Assembly: GCA_036839975.1 (NCBI GenBank) | Contig: DAISVU010000004.1 | Location: 1-64,000, forward strand | Length of the DNA: 64,000 nucleotides | DNA from: RGIG7111 sp036839975 | GTDB lineage: Bacteria; Bacillota; Clostridia; Peptostreptococcales; Anaerovoracaceae | Reading direction: 5' to 3' | In this document: positions 34,801 to 43,388 of the stretch, in pieces | Numbering within the stretch: the stretch's first letter is position 1 | Layout of the letters: every line of letters starts with the position of its first letter | Notes under the pieces: generated by a model | The model's input: the letters and a program-made list of their open reading frames with translations, nothing else | Databases searched by the model: none | Told to the model about the DNA's origin: nothing | Position numbers and translations under genes: made by a program

Positions 34801-35053
34801 CGAAACGAGAATCAAAGCTGAAGAACTTCCTATGGAGGAGTTTAAAGATGCGCTTGAAGATAAAATCCGGCTTGTTATAAATGTTCCAAATCTGACAAAC
34901 CATACGGAGACAATGGGTTTTGCAATGAGGAGACAGGCGATAGAACGCGGCATTCCGGTACTTACTTGTATGGATACGGCAGAGGCGTTCATTAAGGCTG
35001 TAAAACTCAAACAGGCTGATACACAGCTTGACTATGAACTGACATGGGGATAA
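31871..35053 (+). CDS. carB: carbamoyl-phosphate synthase large subunit
   Basis: Makes carbamoyl phosphate from bicarbonate, ammonia and two ATP. The 1060-residue length is normal. Two homologous ATP-grasp halves start at GSGPIIIGQAAEFDYAGTQ (residue about 14) and GSGPIRIGQGIEFDY (about 557), each with the conserved EVNPR motif. An oligomerisation domain lies between them and an MGS-like regulatory domain (about 930-1055) ends the protein. No frameshift or key-residue change was noticed, in contrast to CarA. Confidence 0.97.
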   Translation: MPRRRNLKKILIIGSGPIIIGQAAEFDYAGTQACKAIREEGIETVLVNSNPATIMTDHGIADKVYMEPLTEETLMKILEKESPDGILSGFGGQTGLNLAMAMEDKGILDDMGIQLLGVNRNSIKKAEDREEFKKLMLEINEPIPPSTIATTMEECEAFIDKTGYPVIIRPAYTLGGTGGGFAYNDEDLKKYATRGMESSAIGQILLEKSIAGWKEIEYEIIRDAKDNCIIICSMENLDPVGVHTGDSIVVAPTQTLRDKEYQMLRNASLKIIRSLEIEGGCNIQFGLDPDTGNYVVIEVNPRVSRSSALASKAAGYPIAKIAAKIALGYGLDELTNYVTQTTSACFEPVIDYCVVKFPKWPFDKFRTASRKLGTQMKATGEVMSIDRTFESALLKAITSLEVKCDGLRVPFVAALDDEKLMNKLKACDDERIFCIGEVFRRELATVDDIFELTKIDRWFIHKIKNITDMESRLSTCKLDRDLLKKAESMGFTDTEILELSGVSREVLQDMRIYHDIFPIYKMVDTCGGEFDAVTPYYYSCYDSQDEGEVSGNDKILVVGSGPIRIGQGIEFDYSCVQGVWALKDFGYEAIIMNNNPETVSTDFDTSDKLYFESLHIDNVMNVIKKERPKGVILQFGGQTALNLAHDLDSRSINILGTHFSNIDLAEDREKFSNLLHRLDIPTPEGYAVTTQKEAFEVVAKIGYPLVVRPSYVIGGRAMHVVYDDDELMRYLKEAVSLSTEHPVFIDQYIVGKEIEIDGISDGEDILIPGIMEHIERTGVHSGDSISVYPHFSLSNDVAALIIEYTNRITRALEIIGLVNVQYAYDGKKVYVIEVNPRASRTVPILSKVTGVPMVKVATAAMLGHKLKEQGYGTGLYPRAEKYAVKVPVFSGAKLVDTDMVLGPEMKSTGEVLGIDPDLDKAIYKAFLAADMRIPTEGGVYISLRNYDKNDSSAKVIREYQDAGLKIYASEGTSDFLNETRIKAEELPMEEFKDALEDKIRLVINVPNLTNHTETMGFAMRRQAIERGIPVLTCMDTAEAFIKAVKLKQADTQLDYELTWG

Positions 35054-35122
35054 TCATGAAATACATGCTTTGAGTGCTGATTGATATATCGATCGCTTGG
35101 CGATGCCTCTGAATTTTTTAAC

Positions 35123-35151
35123 TTGTGTTTTGTACAATAAAATGATAATAT
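35123..35151 (+). promoter_or_regulatory. possible promoter of the CYTH gene
   Basis: TTGTGT (35123-35128), a 17-base spacer and an extended -10 TGATAATAT (TAATAT at 35146-35151), about 120 bases before the start. Confidence 0.45.
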
Positions 35152-35272
35152 GCTTCTATCCTATATTGTGATTTTTCAAACAGCATATCGGTATACCGCT
35201 ATACAAAAGTGAGTATAAAGTAGTGCGTTAAAGGAAAGTTTTGCGGGTCCGGATGGCAAATCTGAGGTGAAA

Positions 35273-35902
35273 ATGGAAATCGAATTAAAGTACAGTATCA
35301 GAAGTGACAGGATAGCGGATGACATATTTAAGGATGAGTATCTGAAGACTATTGAAGAACCTAATACAAGAGAAACTATAGAGATGCACGGAGTATATTT
35401 TGATACTGAAGAACACGACCTTATGAAAAGAGATATGGCATACAGAGTCAGAGCAGAAGGCAATAAAGTGGTTGCTGCTTTGAAGTGGAATGATAAAAAT
35501 GAAGGTGCACTTCACACACGCGAAGAGATAAATGTATCGGTGTGTGATCAGGCACAGCTCGAAAAGCCGAATATAGTGATCTTTGAGGAAAGTGATATGG
35601 GAAAAGAGCTGATCAATATCACGATGGGCAAACATCTGAAAAAACTAATGGAGACCCATTTTACAAGAAGAAGCTTCAGAGTTGAAAAGAAGGATACGAT
35701 CCTTGAAATATCCATAGATCAGGGTGAAATAATAACGGAGAACGGAACAGACTCCATATGCGAACTGGAAATCGAACTTTTTTCGGGAGATGAGGAAACA
35801 CTTAAGTCATTGGGAGACAAACTGGCTGAAAAATATGACCTAGTGTCGGAAAAACGCAGCAAATATCTGCGTGGAATAAGACTTCTAGGTGTTTATGCCT
35901 GA
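35273..35902 (+). CDS. CYTH domain protein
   Basis: CYTH (CyaB-thiamine triphosphatase) fold protein of 209 residues. The ExExK signature is at the very start (EIELK), followed by the ring of charged strands typical of the triphosphate tunnel: GVYFDTEEHDL, AYRVRAEG, ALKWND and ELEIELFSG. Members hydrolyse triphosphates such as inorganic triphosphate or thiamine triphosphate; the substrate here is not known. The ATG at 35273 lies five bases after GAGG; a GTG six bases earlier is also open. No CHAD domain is attached. Confidence 0.87.
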   Translation: MEIELKYSIRSDRIADDIFKDEYLKTIEEPNTRETIEMHGVYFDTEEHDLMKRDMAYRVRAEGNKVVAALKWNDKNEGALHTREEINVSVCDQAQLEKPNIVIFEESDMGKELINITMGKHLKKLMETHFTRRSFRVEKKDTILEISIDQGEIITENGTDSICELEIELFSGDEETLKSLGDKLAEKYDLVSEKRSKYLRGIRLLGVYA

Positions 35903-36068
35903 AACTGTATGTTATCAATAATTTAATATTTTGAAACAGCTCATAAACAAGGGTTGTTTTTTTGTATAGATGCGCATGCTTTTAACTGTTTCTGTCTGTC
36001 TTTGTGACGGCAATGTTTTTTTGCACGGATACTTCTTACTGTTGCATGTGTATCTTGTACAAACCTGT

Positions 36069-36110
36069 TCTGTCCTTTATCTCAAGGAATTCCTTGAGAT
36101 AAAGGACAGA
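36069..36110. repeat. 42-bp perfect palindrome
   Basis: The arms 36069-36089 and 36090-36110 are exact reverse complements with no spacer; the centre is GGAATTCC. As RNA it would form a long hairpin on either strand. It could act as a bidirectional terminator between the CYTH gene and tig, although no long T run follows, or be a protein-binding or miniature mobile repeat. Confidence 0.85.
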
Positions 36111-36168
36111 GATATTTCATTAAAGACTGAATTTCGAGCGGTTCTGAATCCCCATTTTTTATTTATCA

Positions 36169-36203
36169 ATAAGTAAAGGATTTGACACAAATCCTTTACT
36201 TAT
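36169..36203. repeat. 16-bp perfect stem-loop overlapping the tig promoter
   Basis: Arms 36169-36184 and 36188-36203 are exact reverse complements around a 3-base loop (ACA). The right arm covers the predicted -35 of tig (36195-36200), so a bound protein or cruciform could affect transcription. It shares only AAAGGA with the larger palindrome upstream. Confidence 0.8.
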
Positions 36204-36223
36204 GAATACTAAAACGATATAAT
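36195..36223 (+). promoter_or_regulatory. tig promoter
   Basis: -35 TTTACT (36195-36200), a 17-base spacer, and consensus -10 TATAAT (36218-36223), 64 bases before the tig ATG. Confidence 0.6.
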
Positions 36224-36286
36224 ATTATGCACTGCGTTCAGATAAATGCAGCAAAACAGGGAATAATTTTAGGAGGAAATAAATCA

Positions 36287-37591
36287 ATGAAAACAACATT
36301 TATCTCAAAGGAAAACAATGAAGTCAGATTCGAGATGGAATTTAACGGTGAAGAGTTTGAAGATGCAATAATTAAGGTATATAAAGAAAATAAGGATAAA
36401 TTTCAGGTGGACGGTTTCAGGAAAGGGAAAGCTCCAAGAAGTATAATAGAAAAAAAATACGGAGAACATATATTTGAAGATGATGCTGTAAATGATCTTT
36501 TTGCTTCGGGGTATGTAGAAGCGATAGCGGAGCTGGGACTTGAAGTAATAAACAGCCCGAGGGCAGAATTTAAGGATATTAAAAGGGACGAGGGTTTCAA
36601 GGTCACTGTTACAGTTGAGGTCTATCCGGTAGTTGATGTACATGATTACAAGGGCGTTGAGATTGAAAAGGTGGACGGTGAAGTACATGATGAAGATGTT
36701 GATGAAGCTGTCAGAAGCCTGCAGAAGAGAAATGCAAGAATGGAAAATGTCGACAGAGCAGTACAACGCGGTGATCATATAATATTCGATTTTGAAGGAT
36801 TTATAGACGGTGAAGCATTTGAAGGCGGCAAGGCAGAAAGATATTCATTGGAAGTTGGCTCCGATACATTTATTCCGGGATTTGAAGATCAATTGGTCGG
36901 TCTTATGGCGGATGATGAGAAGGATGTAGAAGTAACATTCCCGGAAGATTATCAGGCAGAAGAGCTTGCGGGAAAAGATGCTGTATTTAAATGCAAGGTG
37001 CATGAAATAAAAGAAGAACAGCTTCCGGAGCTTGATGATGACTTTGCAAAGGATGTCAGCGAATTCGATACTCTTGAAGAGCTGAAAAAAAATGAAACTG
37101 AAAAGCTTGTTAAATCAAAGAAGGAAAGAGCTGAAAATATGATGAAGGATGCGGCTTTAAAGGCTGTATACGATGCAAATGACATAGAAGTTCCGGAGAT
37201 ACTTGTAAAAGAAGAGATAGATAACACCATCACACAGATGAAACAGAAACTGATGCAGCAGGGTGTTGAGTGGGACACATATCTTGGATATATAAAAAAA
37301 GAAGAGAGCGCTATCAGACAGGATCAGCAGGAGGCTGCCGGGCGCACAGTCAAAACACGTATGCTTGTAGCCGCTGTAGTTGAAAAAGAAAAAATCAAGG
37401 CTTCTGATGAGGATCTTGAAAAACAGATAAAGGATATGGCGGATCAATACGGTGTTGAGCCCGATAAAATCAGGGAAATGATCGGTGAAGAGAATATGCA
37501 TTATATTATGAAGGACATAGAGATGCAAAAGGCTGTACAGTTCGTTTATGACAATGCTGTTGTGAAGGACAGTACTGCTAAGCCGGAATAA
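36287..37591 (+). CDS. tig: trigger factor
   Basis: Ribosome-bound chaperone and prolyl isomerase. It is 434 residues counted from the ATG at 36287, which follows AGGAGG; an upstream in-frame ATG at 36227 would add 20 unrelated residues. The N-terminal ribosome-binding domain contains the GFRKGKAPR signature near residue 45. The FKBP-type PPIase domain (about 150-240) shows GDHIIFDFEGFIDG and SDTFIPGFEDQL. The C-terminal helical arms are charged and helix-rich. It heads the tig-clpP-clpX-lon-engB order that is standard in Clostridia. Confidence 0.96.
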   Translation: MKTTFISKENNEVRFEMEFNGEEFEDAIIKVYKENKDKFQVDGFRKGKAPRSIIEKKYGEHIFEDDAVNDLFASGYVEAIAELGLEVINSPRAEFKDIKRDEGFKVTVTVEVYPVVDVHDYKGVEIEKVDGEVHDEDVDEAVRSLQKRNARMENVDRAVQRGDHIIFDFEGFIDGEAFEGGKAERYSLEVGSDTFIPGFEDQLVGLMADDEKDVEVTFPEDYQAEELAGKDAVFKCKVHEIKEEQLPELDDDFAKDVSEFDTLEELKKNETEKLVKSKKERAENMMKDAALKAVYDANDIEVPEILVKEEIDNTITQMKQKLMQQGVEWDTYLGYIKKEESAIRQDQQEAAGRTVKTRMLVAAVVEKEKIKASDEDLEKQIKDMADQYGVEPDKIREMIGEENMHYIMKDIEMQKAVQFVYDNAVVKDSTAKPE

Positions 37592-37657
37592 AGTACATAT
37601 GATAGTTAATAAAATAAAGTGCCGCTAAAAAAGGCTTGGAGGACACAGGAGGAAAGT

Positions 37658-38239
37658 ATGGCATATGTACCATTTGTAATAGAGCAGTCCGCAGGCGGTG
37701 AAAGATCTTATGACATCTATTCGCGTCTTTTAAAGGACAGGATAATTATACTCGGTGAGGAAATAACAGATCATACAGCCGGTCTTGTCGTGGCGCAGCT
37801 TTTGTTTCTGGAGGCTGAGGATCCTGATAAGGATATATCAATATATGTAAACAGACCCGGCGGTCTTGTCTCGGCAGGGCTTGCCATCTATGATACCATG
37901 AATTATATAAAATGCGATGTCTCGACTATATGTACGGGCAGTGCAGCAAGCATGGGGGCATTTCTGCTTGCCGCTGGTACCAAAGGAAAAAGATATGCAC
38001 TCCCTAATGCTGAGATTATGATCCATCAGCCGCTTGGAGGTGTACAGGGACAGGCAGAGGATATTAAGATAACTGCGGATCATATAATCAAGACGAGGGA
38101 AAAACTCAATAAGATCTTGAGCAAGATCACAGGTCAAAAACTTTCAACGATTGCGAAGGATACAGACCGTGACAATTATATGAGTGCCGAAGAAGCGAAA
38201 AAGTACGGCCTCATAGATCAGGTGATTGTAAACAGATAA
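37658..38239 (+). CDS. clpP: ATP-dependent Clp protease proteolytic subunit
   Basis: Serine protease that forms the tetradecameric chamber used by ClpX. The 193 residues from the ATG at 37658 follow AGGAGGAAAG; an upstream in-frame start at 37619 would add 13 residues without homology. The catalytic Ser lies in GSAASMGAF and the His in MIHQPLGG, followed by the Asp in the DTDRD region. It is placed between tig and clpX. Confidence 0.97.
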   Translation: MAYVPFVIEQSAGGERSYDIYSRLLKDRIIILGEEITDHTAGLVVAQLLFLEAEDPDKDISIYVNRPGGLVSAGLAIYDTMNYIKCDVSTICTGSAASMGAFLLAAGTKGKRYALPNAEIMIHQPLGGVQGQAEDIKITADHIIKTREKLNKILSKITGQKLSTIAKDTDRDNYMSAEEAKKYGLIDQVIVNR

Positions 38240-38286
38240 GAAAGAGAGCATTTTAGATAAGTGAATATTAAAAGGCGGAAAAAGAT

Positions 38287-39570
38287 ATGAGTAAATATGA
38301 TGAAAACAATGAACTTACATGTTCATTTTGCGGCAAGCCGCAGAGTCAGGTAAAACGGCTCATAAGTGGCTCCGGTGTTTATATCTGCAACGAATGCATA
38401 GCTTTGTGTCAGGACATCATTGCTGATGAGGAGCGTATGGGATACATGCATGAGGAAGCGCTGCTGTCTGAAGGTAACCTCCCAAAGCCGAAAGAGATAG
38501 TGGAAACACTTTCCGATTATGTAATAGATCAGGACAATGCGAAAAAGTCACTGGCAGTTGCAGTATATAATCACTATAAGAGGATCAACAGTTCATTTCC
38601 GGCAGAGGATGATGTTGAGCTTCAGAAGAGTAATATAATAATGATAGGACCGACAGGTTCCGGCAAAACTCTGCTTGCACAGACGCTGGCAAAGATTCTT
38701 GATGTGCCGTTTGCGATCGCTGATGCTACGGCTCTTACTGAGGCAGGATATGTGGGGGAGGATGTTGAGAACATTCTTTTGAAGTTGCTTCAGGCTGCCG
38801 ATTATGATGTTGAAAAGGCTCAGAAGGGGATCGTATATGTGGATGAGATAGATAAAATAGCAAGAAAGACTGAAAATCCTTCGATAACAAGAGATGTCAG
38901 CGGCGAGGGCGTACAACAGGCTCTTTTGAAGATTCTCGAGGGTTCGGTAGCAAATGTGCCTCCTCAGGGCGGGCGAAAACATCCACATCAGGAATTCATT
39001 CAGTTTGATACAAAGGATGTGCTGTTCATTTGCGGAGGAGCCTTTGATGGTATTAATGAAGTGATTAAAAGGAGAATAGGTGAAAAAGTAATAGGCTTCA
39101 ATTCAGATATTTCACATAATGAGGAGAAGCGTTCGGAGATACTTAAAAAGATAGAGCCTGAGGATTTTTTAAAATACGGACTGATACCGGAGTTTATAGG
39201 TAGACTTCCCGTTGTAGTAACTCTGCAGGAGCTTTCCAAAGATGCGCTGATAAGGATAATAAAAGAACCTAAAAACGCGCTTTTAAAACAGTATAAAAAA
39301 CTGTTTGAAATCGATGGAGTGGAACTTGATGTTGAAAATGGCGCGATAGAAGCTGTCGCGGACAAGGCTGTCATGAAGAATACGGGAGCACGTGGTCTGC
39401 GGAGTATATTTGAAAATGTGATGAGAGACGTTATGTATGAGGTGCCGTCAAGAGATGATGTTAAAAAATGTATTATAACTAAAGATACAGTTGAAAATGA
39501 TATGCCGCCGACGCTTGTGTTTGCGGATACAGCTGCTGCGAGCAGAAAGACTGCCGACGAGACGGCATAG
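38287..39570 (+). CDS. clpX: ATP-dependent Clp protease ATP-binding subunit ClpX
   Basis: AAA+ unfoldase that feeds substrates to ClpP. The 427-residue protein starts with a C4 zinc-binding domain (CSFCGK and CNECIALC, residues 12-40). It has Walker A GPTGSGKT near 119, Walker B VDEIDK near 188, the GYVGEDVE pore-loop segment and the ClpP-binding IGF loop (KVIGF, near 274). The ATG follows AGGCGGAAAAAG-type purine sequence. Confidence 0.97.
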   Translation: MSKYDENNELTCSFCGKPQSQVKRLISGSGVYICNECIALCQDIIADEERMGYMHEEALLSEGNLPKPKEIVETLSDYVIDQDNAKKSLAVAVYNHYKRINSSFPAEDDVELQKSNIIMIGPTGSGKTLLAQTLAKILDVPFAIADATALTEAGYVGEDVENILLKLLQAADYDVEKAQKGIVYVDEIDKIARKTENPSITRDVSGEGVQQALLKILEGSVANVPPQGGRKHPHQEFIQFDTKDVLFICGGAFDGINEVIKRRIGEKVIGFNSDISHNEEKRSEILKKIEPEDFLKYGLIPEFIGRLPVVVTLQELSKDALIRIIKEPKNALLKQYKKLFEIDGVELDVENGAIEAVADKAVMKNTGARGLRSIFENVMRDVMYEVPSRDDVKKCIITKDTVENDMPPTLVFADTAAASRKTADETA

Positions 39571-39630
39571 AAAGTGAATCAATGAGACTTAAAAGCCGAC
39601 TGATGACCGGTTACAAAAGGAGGGGAGGAT

Positions 39631-42069
39631 ATGGCTGAAGAAAAAAAGCGAACATTAAACGAAGGAAAAATAGTAAGCGACGAAAATGCTGAAAACAGCA
39701 TTGATAATAATGTTATGGCTTCAAAGATAGATGATGATACAATGGTACTGCCGATGATCCCACTTAGGGGAATGAATGTATTTCCAAACATGGTCCTGCA
39801 TTTTGACATAGGCAGGGAAAAGTCTATAAATGCGCTTGAAAAGGCGATGATAATGGATAAATATATCTTTCTTGCTGCACAGAAAGATGAAACTACTGAT
39901 CTTCCGACACCGGATGATTTTTATCATATCGGGACGATCGGCAAGGTAAAGCAGATGCTTAAACTGCCGGGAGATTCGATAAGAGTGCTTGTGGAAGGGA
40001 TTTCAAGAGGCCGTATCGAGGATGTTATTTTTGAAATACCGTACTTTAAATGCGTTATAAAAAAGATCGAGGAAGAAGAGCCAATTTATATGGATCCACA
40101 TATCGAAGCGCTTATGCGTGCTGTGATCGCAAGTTTTGGAGAATATGTTGAGCTTGACCCTAAGCTTTCAGAGGATGTTATGGGGGCAGTGGCAGGGCTG
40201 GAAGAGCCCGGTCGTTTTGCCGATTTCATAGGTTCACATATAGATATAAGGATAGAAGACAAGCAGAAGCTGCTTGAGACTTTTGATGTAACAGACAGGC
40301 TTGAACTTTTGAACAACATTTTGAGTCGTGAAATAGAAGTAATGAAACTTGAACATGATATAAGTTCCAAAGTGAAAGTTCAGATGAACAAAAATCAGCG
40401 CGAATATTATCTGCGGGAACAGATGAGAGCTATACAGGAAGAGTTAGGCGCAGGAGAAGAACTCGAAGATGAAGCTCTGAAATGGAGTGAAAAGCTGAAA
40501 AAACTCAGGCTTGCAAAGAATATAGAAGATAAAATGGAAAAAGAGATTCGAAAATTCTCGATGATGCAGCCGGGATCTGCGGAGGCGACTGTGGTTAGGA
40601 CTTATGTTGAAACTATACTCGATCTGCCGTGGAGAAAAGAAAGCAGGGTTAATAAAGATATAAAAAAGGCTGAGAATATACTTGAGGCGGATCATTACGG
40701 ACTTGAAAAGGTCAAGGAGAGAGTCCTTGAATATATTGCAGTCATACAGCTTTCAAAAAAAATAAAAGGACCTATAATATGTCTTGTTGGACCTCCGGGC
40801 GTAGGTAAGACCTCGATAGCCAAGTCGGCCGCAAGAGCGACCGGCAGAAAATTTGTGAGGATGTCTTTGGGCGGTGTGCGTGATGAGGCTGAGATCCGCG
40901 GACACAGACGTACGTATATAGGTTCAATCCCCGGCAGAGTTATAAACTTAATAAAGGAAGCAGGCGCGTTAAACCCTGTATTCTTATTTGATGAGGTCGA
41001 TAAGATCGGCGCTGATTTCAAAGGTGATCCGGCATCGGCACTTCTTGAAGTGCTGGATCCCGAACAGAACAAGGCTTTCACTGACCATTATCTTGAGGTC
41101 CCTTTCGATCTTTCAAAGGTGATGTTTATAACAACAGCGAACACTGCCGCTACCATTCCGGAGCCGCTGCTCGACAGGATGGAAGTGATAGAGGTATCGG
41201 GATATACTGAAGAAGAAAAGGTACGCATTTCAGAGAAGTACCTGGTTCCCAAGAAGGTTGCAGAACACGGTCTGAAAGAAGAAAACATAGATATTCCGGA
41301 GGACACGCTGAGGGAAATGATCAATTACTACACCAGAGAATCAGGGGTTAGAAATCTTGAAAGGGAGATTGCAAATCTATGCAGAAAGACGGCAAAAAAG
41401 ATTGTGGCAGGAGAAGGTGATTATTTTGAGATAACACCGGGTAATATAGAAGATTATCTCGGGAAGAAAAGATTTCATTATGATATAATAAAAGAGGAGG
41501 CTGAAACAGGTGTAACTACAGGTCTTGCATGGACGCAGGTTGGGGGCGTTACGCTCTTCATTGAGACCGCAGTCGTTCCGGGAACGGGCAAGATCATACT
41601 TACAGGACAGATGGGCGATGTCATGCAGGAATCTGCAACAACTGCTTTAAGCTATATAAGGTCCGTTGTAGATCAGCTGTGCATTGATGAGGATTTCTAC
41701 AAGGAGAAAGACATACACATTCATATACCGGAAGGAGCAACTCCGAAGGACGGCCCTTCGGCAGGGGTGACAATGTGCATATCTCTGATATCGGCTCTTA
41801 CCGGTATTGCGGCAAAAAAGGATATCGCAATGACAGGGGAGATAACACTAAGAGGGAAAGTGCTTCCGGTAGGCGGAATAAAGGAAAAGGTGCTTGCAGC
41901 TCACAGGGCAGGCATCAGAAAGGTGCTGCTTCCTGAAGAAAACAAGCCGGATATAGATGAAATACCTGAATCTGTAAAAAATGAGATGGAGTTTGTGCTG
42001 ATAAAAGATGTAAATGCGGCTGTCAATGAGGTGCTCATAAAGAAAAAGACGATAAAAAACAAGAGATGA
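39631..42069 (+). CDS. lon: ATP-dependent protease La (Lon)
   Basis: Homo-oligomeric AAA+ serine protease for damaged proteins. The 812-residue length is normal. It has an N-terminal LAN substrate domain (about 35-230), a coiled linker, Walker A GPPGVGKT near 388, Walker B FLFDEVDK, and a C-terminal protease domain with the catalytic Ser in DGPSAGVT and Lys in GGIKEKVLAAHRAG. The first 35 residues are a hydrophilic extension. It follows clpX as in the common clpP-clpX-lon cluster. No CtsR or CIRCE site was noticed before it. Confidence 0.97.
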   Translation: MAEEKKRTLNEGKIVSDENAENSIDNNVMASKIDDDTMVLPMIPLRGMNVFPNMVLHFDIGREKSINALEKAMIMDKYIFLAAQKDETTDLPTPDDFYHIGTIGKVKQMLKLPGDSIRVLVEGISRGRIEDVIFEIPYFKCVIKKIEEEEPIYMDPHIEALMRAVIASFGEYVELDPKLSEDVMGAVAGLEEPGRFADFIGSHIDIRIEDKQKLLETFDVTDRLELLNNILSREIEVMKLEHDISSKVKVQMNKNQREYYLREQMRAIQEELGAGEELEDEALKWSEKLKKLRLAKNIEDKMEKEIRKFSMMQPGSAEATVVRTYVETILDLPWRKESRVNKDIKKAENILEADHYGLEKVKERVLEYIAVIQLSKKIKGPIICLVGPPGVGKTSIAKSAARATGRKFVRMSLGGVRDEAEIRGHRRTYIGSIPGRVINLIKEAGALNPVFLFDEVDKIGADFKGDPASALLEVLDPEQNKAFTDHYLEVPFDLSKVMFITTANTAATIPEPLLDRMEVIEVSGYTEEEKVRISEKYLVPKKVAEHGLKEENIDIPEDTLREMINYYTRESGVRNLEREIANLCRKTAKKIVAGEGDYFEITPGNIEDYLGKKRFHYDIIKEEAETGVTTGLAWTQVGGVTLFIETAVVPGTGKIILTGQMGDVMQESATTALSYIRSVVDQLCIDEDFYKEKDIHIHIPEGATPKDGPSAGVTMCISLISALTGIAAKKDIAMTGEITLRGKVLPVGGIKEKVLAAHRAGIRKVLLPEENKPDIDEIPESVKNEMEFVLIKDVNAAVNEVLIKKKTIKNKR

Positions 42070-42145
42070 GCAGGCGGATATCGAGATCGACTGTGCGACA
42101 TGCCCTGTTATAAAAGGGGATGTCAAAAAGAAAGGAGGAGGCAGA

Positions 42146-42736
42146 ATGATCATAAATAAAGCTGAACTTGAGGCTGTAGCGGTCAAGCCTTCACAGTATC
42201 CGCCGGAAGACCTCGCAGAGATAGCTTTTGCGGGAAGATCTAATGTAGGGAAATCATCGCTTTTGAATCTTCTTGTAAACAGAAAAAAACTGGCTTACTT
42301 GAGCAGCACGCCGGGAAAGACCAGGACTATAAATTTTTACAGGATCAACGATAATTTCAGGATAGTTGATCTTCCCGGGTACGGATATGCAAAAATACCA
42401 AAGAAAGTATCTGAACAGTGGGGAGAGATGATAGAAGGCTATTTGAAGATGCGACCTAATATCATAAAAGTTATACAGCTGGTAGATATAAGACACGAAC
42501 CCTCTAAACAGGATGTTCAGATGTACAGTTATCTGAAAAACTATGATTTGGATGGAGTTGTTGTTGCGACAAAGGCGGACAAGATATCTAAAGGCGCACT
42601 GCAGAAGCATATAAGCGTGATAAGAAAGAAACTTTCAATGTCCGTTGAAGACATAGTTATACCGGTTTCATCACTTAAAAAGCAGGGACATGATGAACTG
42701 CTTTCAGTGATGGAAGAAATGTTAAACATGATATAG
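42146..42736 (+). CDS. engB: ribosome biogenesis GTP-binding protein EngB (YsxC)
   Basis: Essential GTPase for 50S subunit assembly. The 196 residues show G1 GRSNVGKSS near 32, the TPGKTRTINFY switch region, G3 DLPGYGYA near 76, G4 TKADKI near 142 and the VSSLKKQG G5 region. The ATG follows AAAGGAGGAGG. It comes directly after lon, the usual order in Bacillota. Confidence 0.96.
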   Translation: MIINKAELEAVAVKPSQYPPEDLAEIAFAGRSNVGKSSLLNLLVNRKKLAYLSSTPGKTRTINFYRINDNFRIVDLPGYGYAKIPKKVSEQWGEMIEGYLKMRPNIIKVIQLVDIRHEPSKQDVQMYSYLKNYDLDGVVVATKADKISKGALQKHISVIRKKLSMSVEDIVIPVSSLKKQGHDELLSVMEEMLNMI

Positions 42737-42766
42737 GATATTTATACGTCTGCAGGAGGCGAAATT

Positions 42767-43303
42767 ATGGGCATGATGTCTATAGGAAAAGAAATGTTAT
42801 CGCGTGAGGATATCGAAGCCAGAGCCAGAGAAATAGGTGAACAGATATCAAAGGACTACGAAGACAAAGAACTTCTGCTTGTCGGCATACTTCGCGGGGC
42901 TGTAATGTGGATGGCCGAGCTGATGAAGAACATTACGGTTGAAAATACCGTGATTGATTTCATGGCAGTTTCAAGCTATGGGTCGGGTACCAAAAGCTCC
43001 GGCCAGGTCAGGATCAACAAGGATCTGAACGAGGATGTTGTGGGTAAAGACATTATAATTATTGAAGATATCGTTGATACGGGTACCACATTGAATTATT
43101 TAAAGAAATTTCTTGCGGCAAGGGAAGCAAATAGTGTAGAAATATGCGCTATGCTGGATAAACCTGCAAGGAGAAAAACTGAAGTCGATGTAAAGTATGT
43201 CGGCTTTAAGGTAGAAAACAAATTTATAGTGGGATACGGTCTTGACTGTGACCAGCAGTACAGACAGCTGCCATACATTACGTGCATAGACAATGATGAG
43301 TAA
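42767..43303 (+). CDS. hpt: hypoxanthine phosphoribosyltransferase
   Basis: Purine salvage enzyme converting hypoxanthine or guanine to IMP or GMP. Of its 178 residues, the PRPP-binding motif IIIEDIVDTGTTL lies near 98-110, preceded by the flexible-loop SSYGSGTKSSG and by GILRGAVMWMAEL. The ATG follows GGAGG; an internal Met (residue 3) is another possible start. The gene stands 30 bases after engB and 85 before pduL. Confidence 0.95.
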   Translation: MGMMSIGKEMLSREDIEARAREIGEQISKDYEDKELLLVGILRGAVMWMAELMKNITVENTVIDFMAVSSYGSGTKSSGQVRINKDLNEDVVGKDIIIIEDIVDTGTTLNYLKKFLAAREANSVEICAMLDKPARRKTEVDVKYVGFKVENKFIVGYGLDCDQQYRQLPYITCIDNDE

Positions 43304-43388
43304 GTCATATATCGGCTCCGCATGCAAATGCTACGGGATTGATCAAACAATACTAAAGTAATCTGAAATAAAGAAAAGGAGATTTAAA

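Larger units (their letters stand above)
35903..36286. other. intergenic region with two large perfect dyads
   Basis: No gene is supported. The region holds a 42-bp perfect palindrome, a 16-bp stem-loop and the tig promoter, listed separately. Open frames here are short and unrelated to known proteins. Confidence 0.6.

Noticed and set aside
35970..36176. 68-codon gene upstream of tig
   Set aside because: Cys/Leu/Phe-rich, crosses the 42-bp palindrome and lacks a ribosome site.
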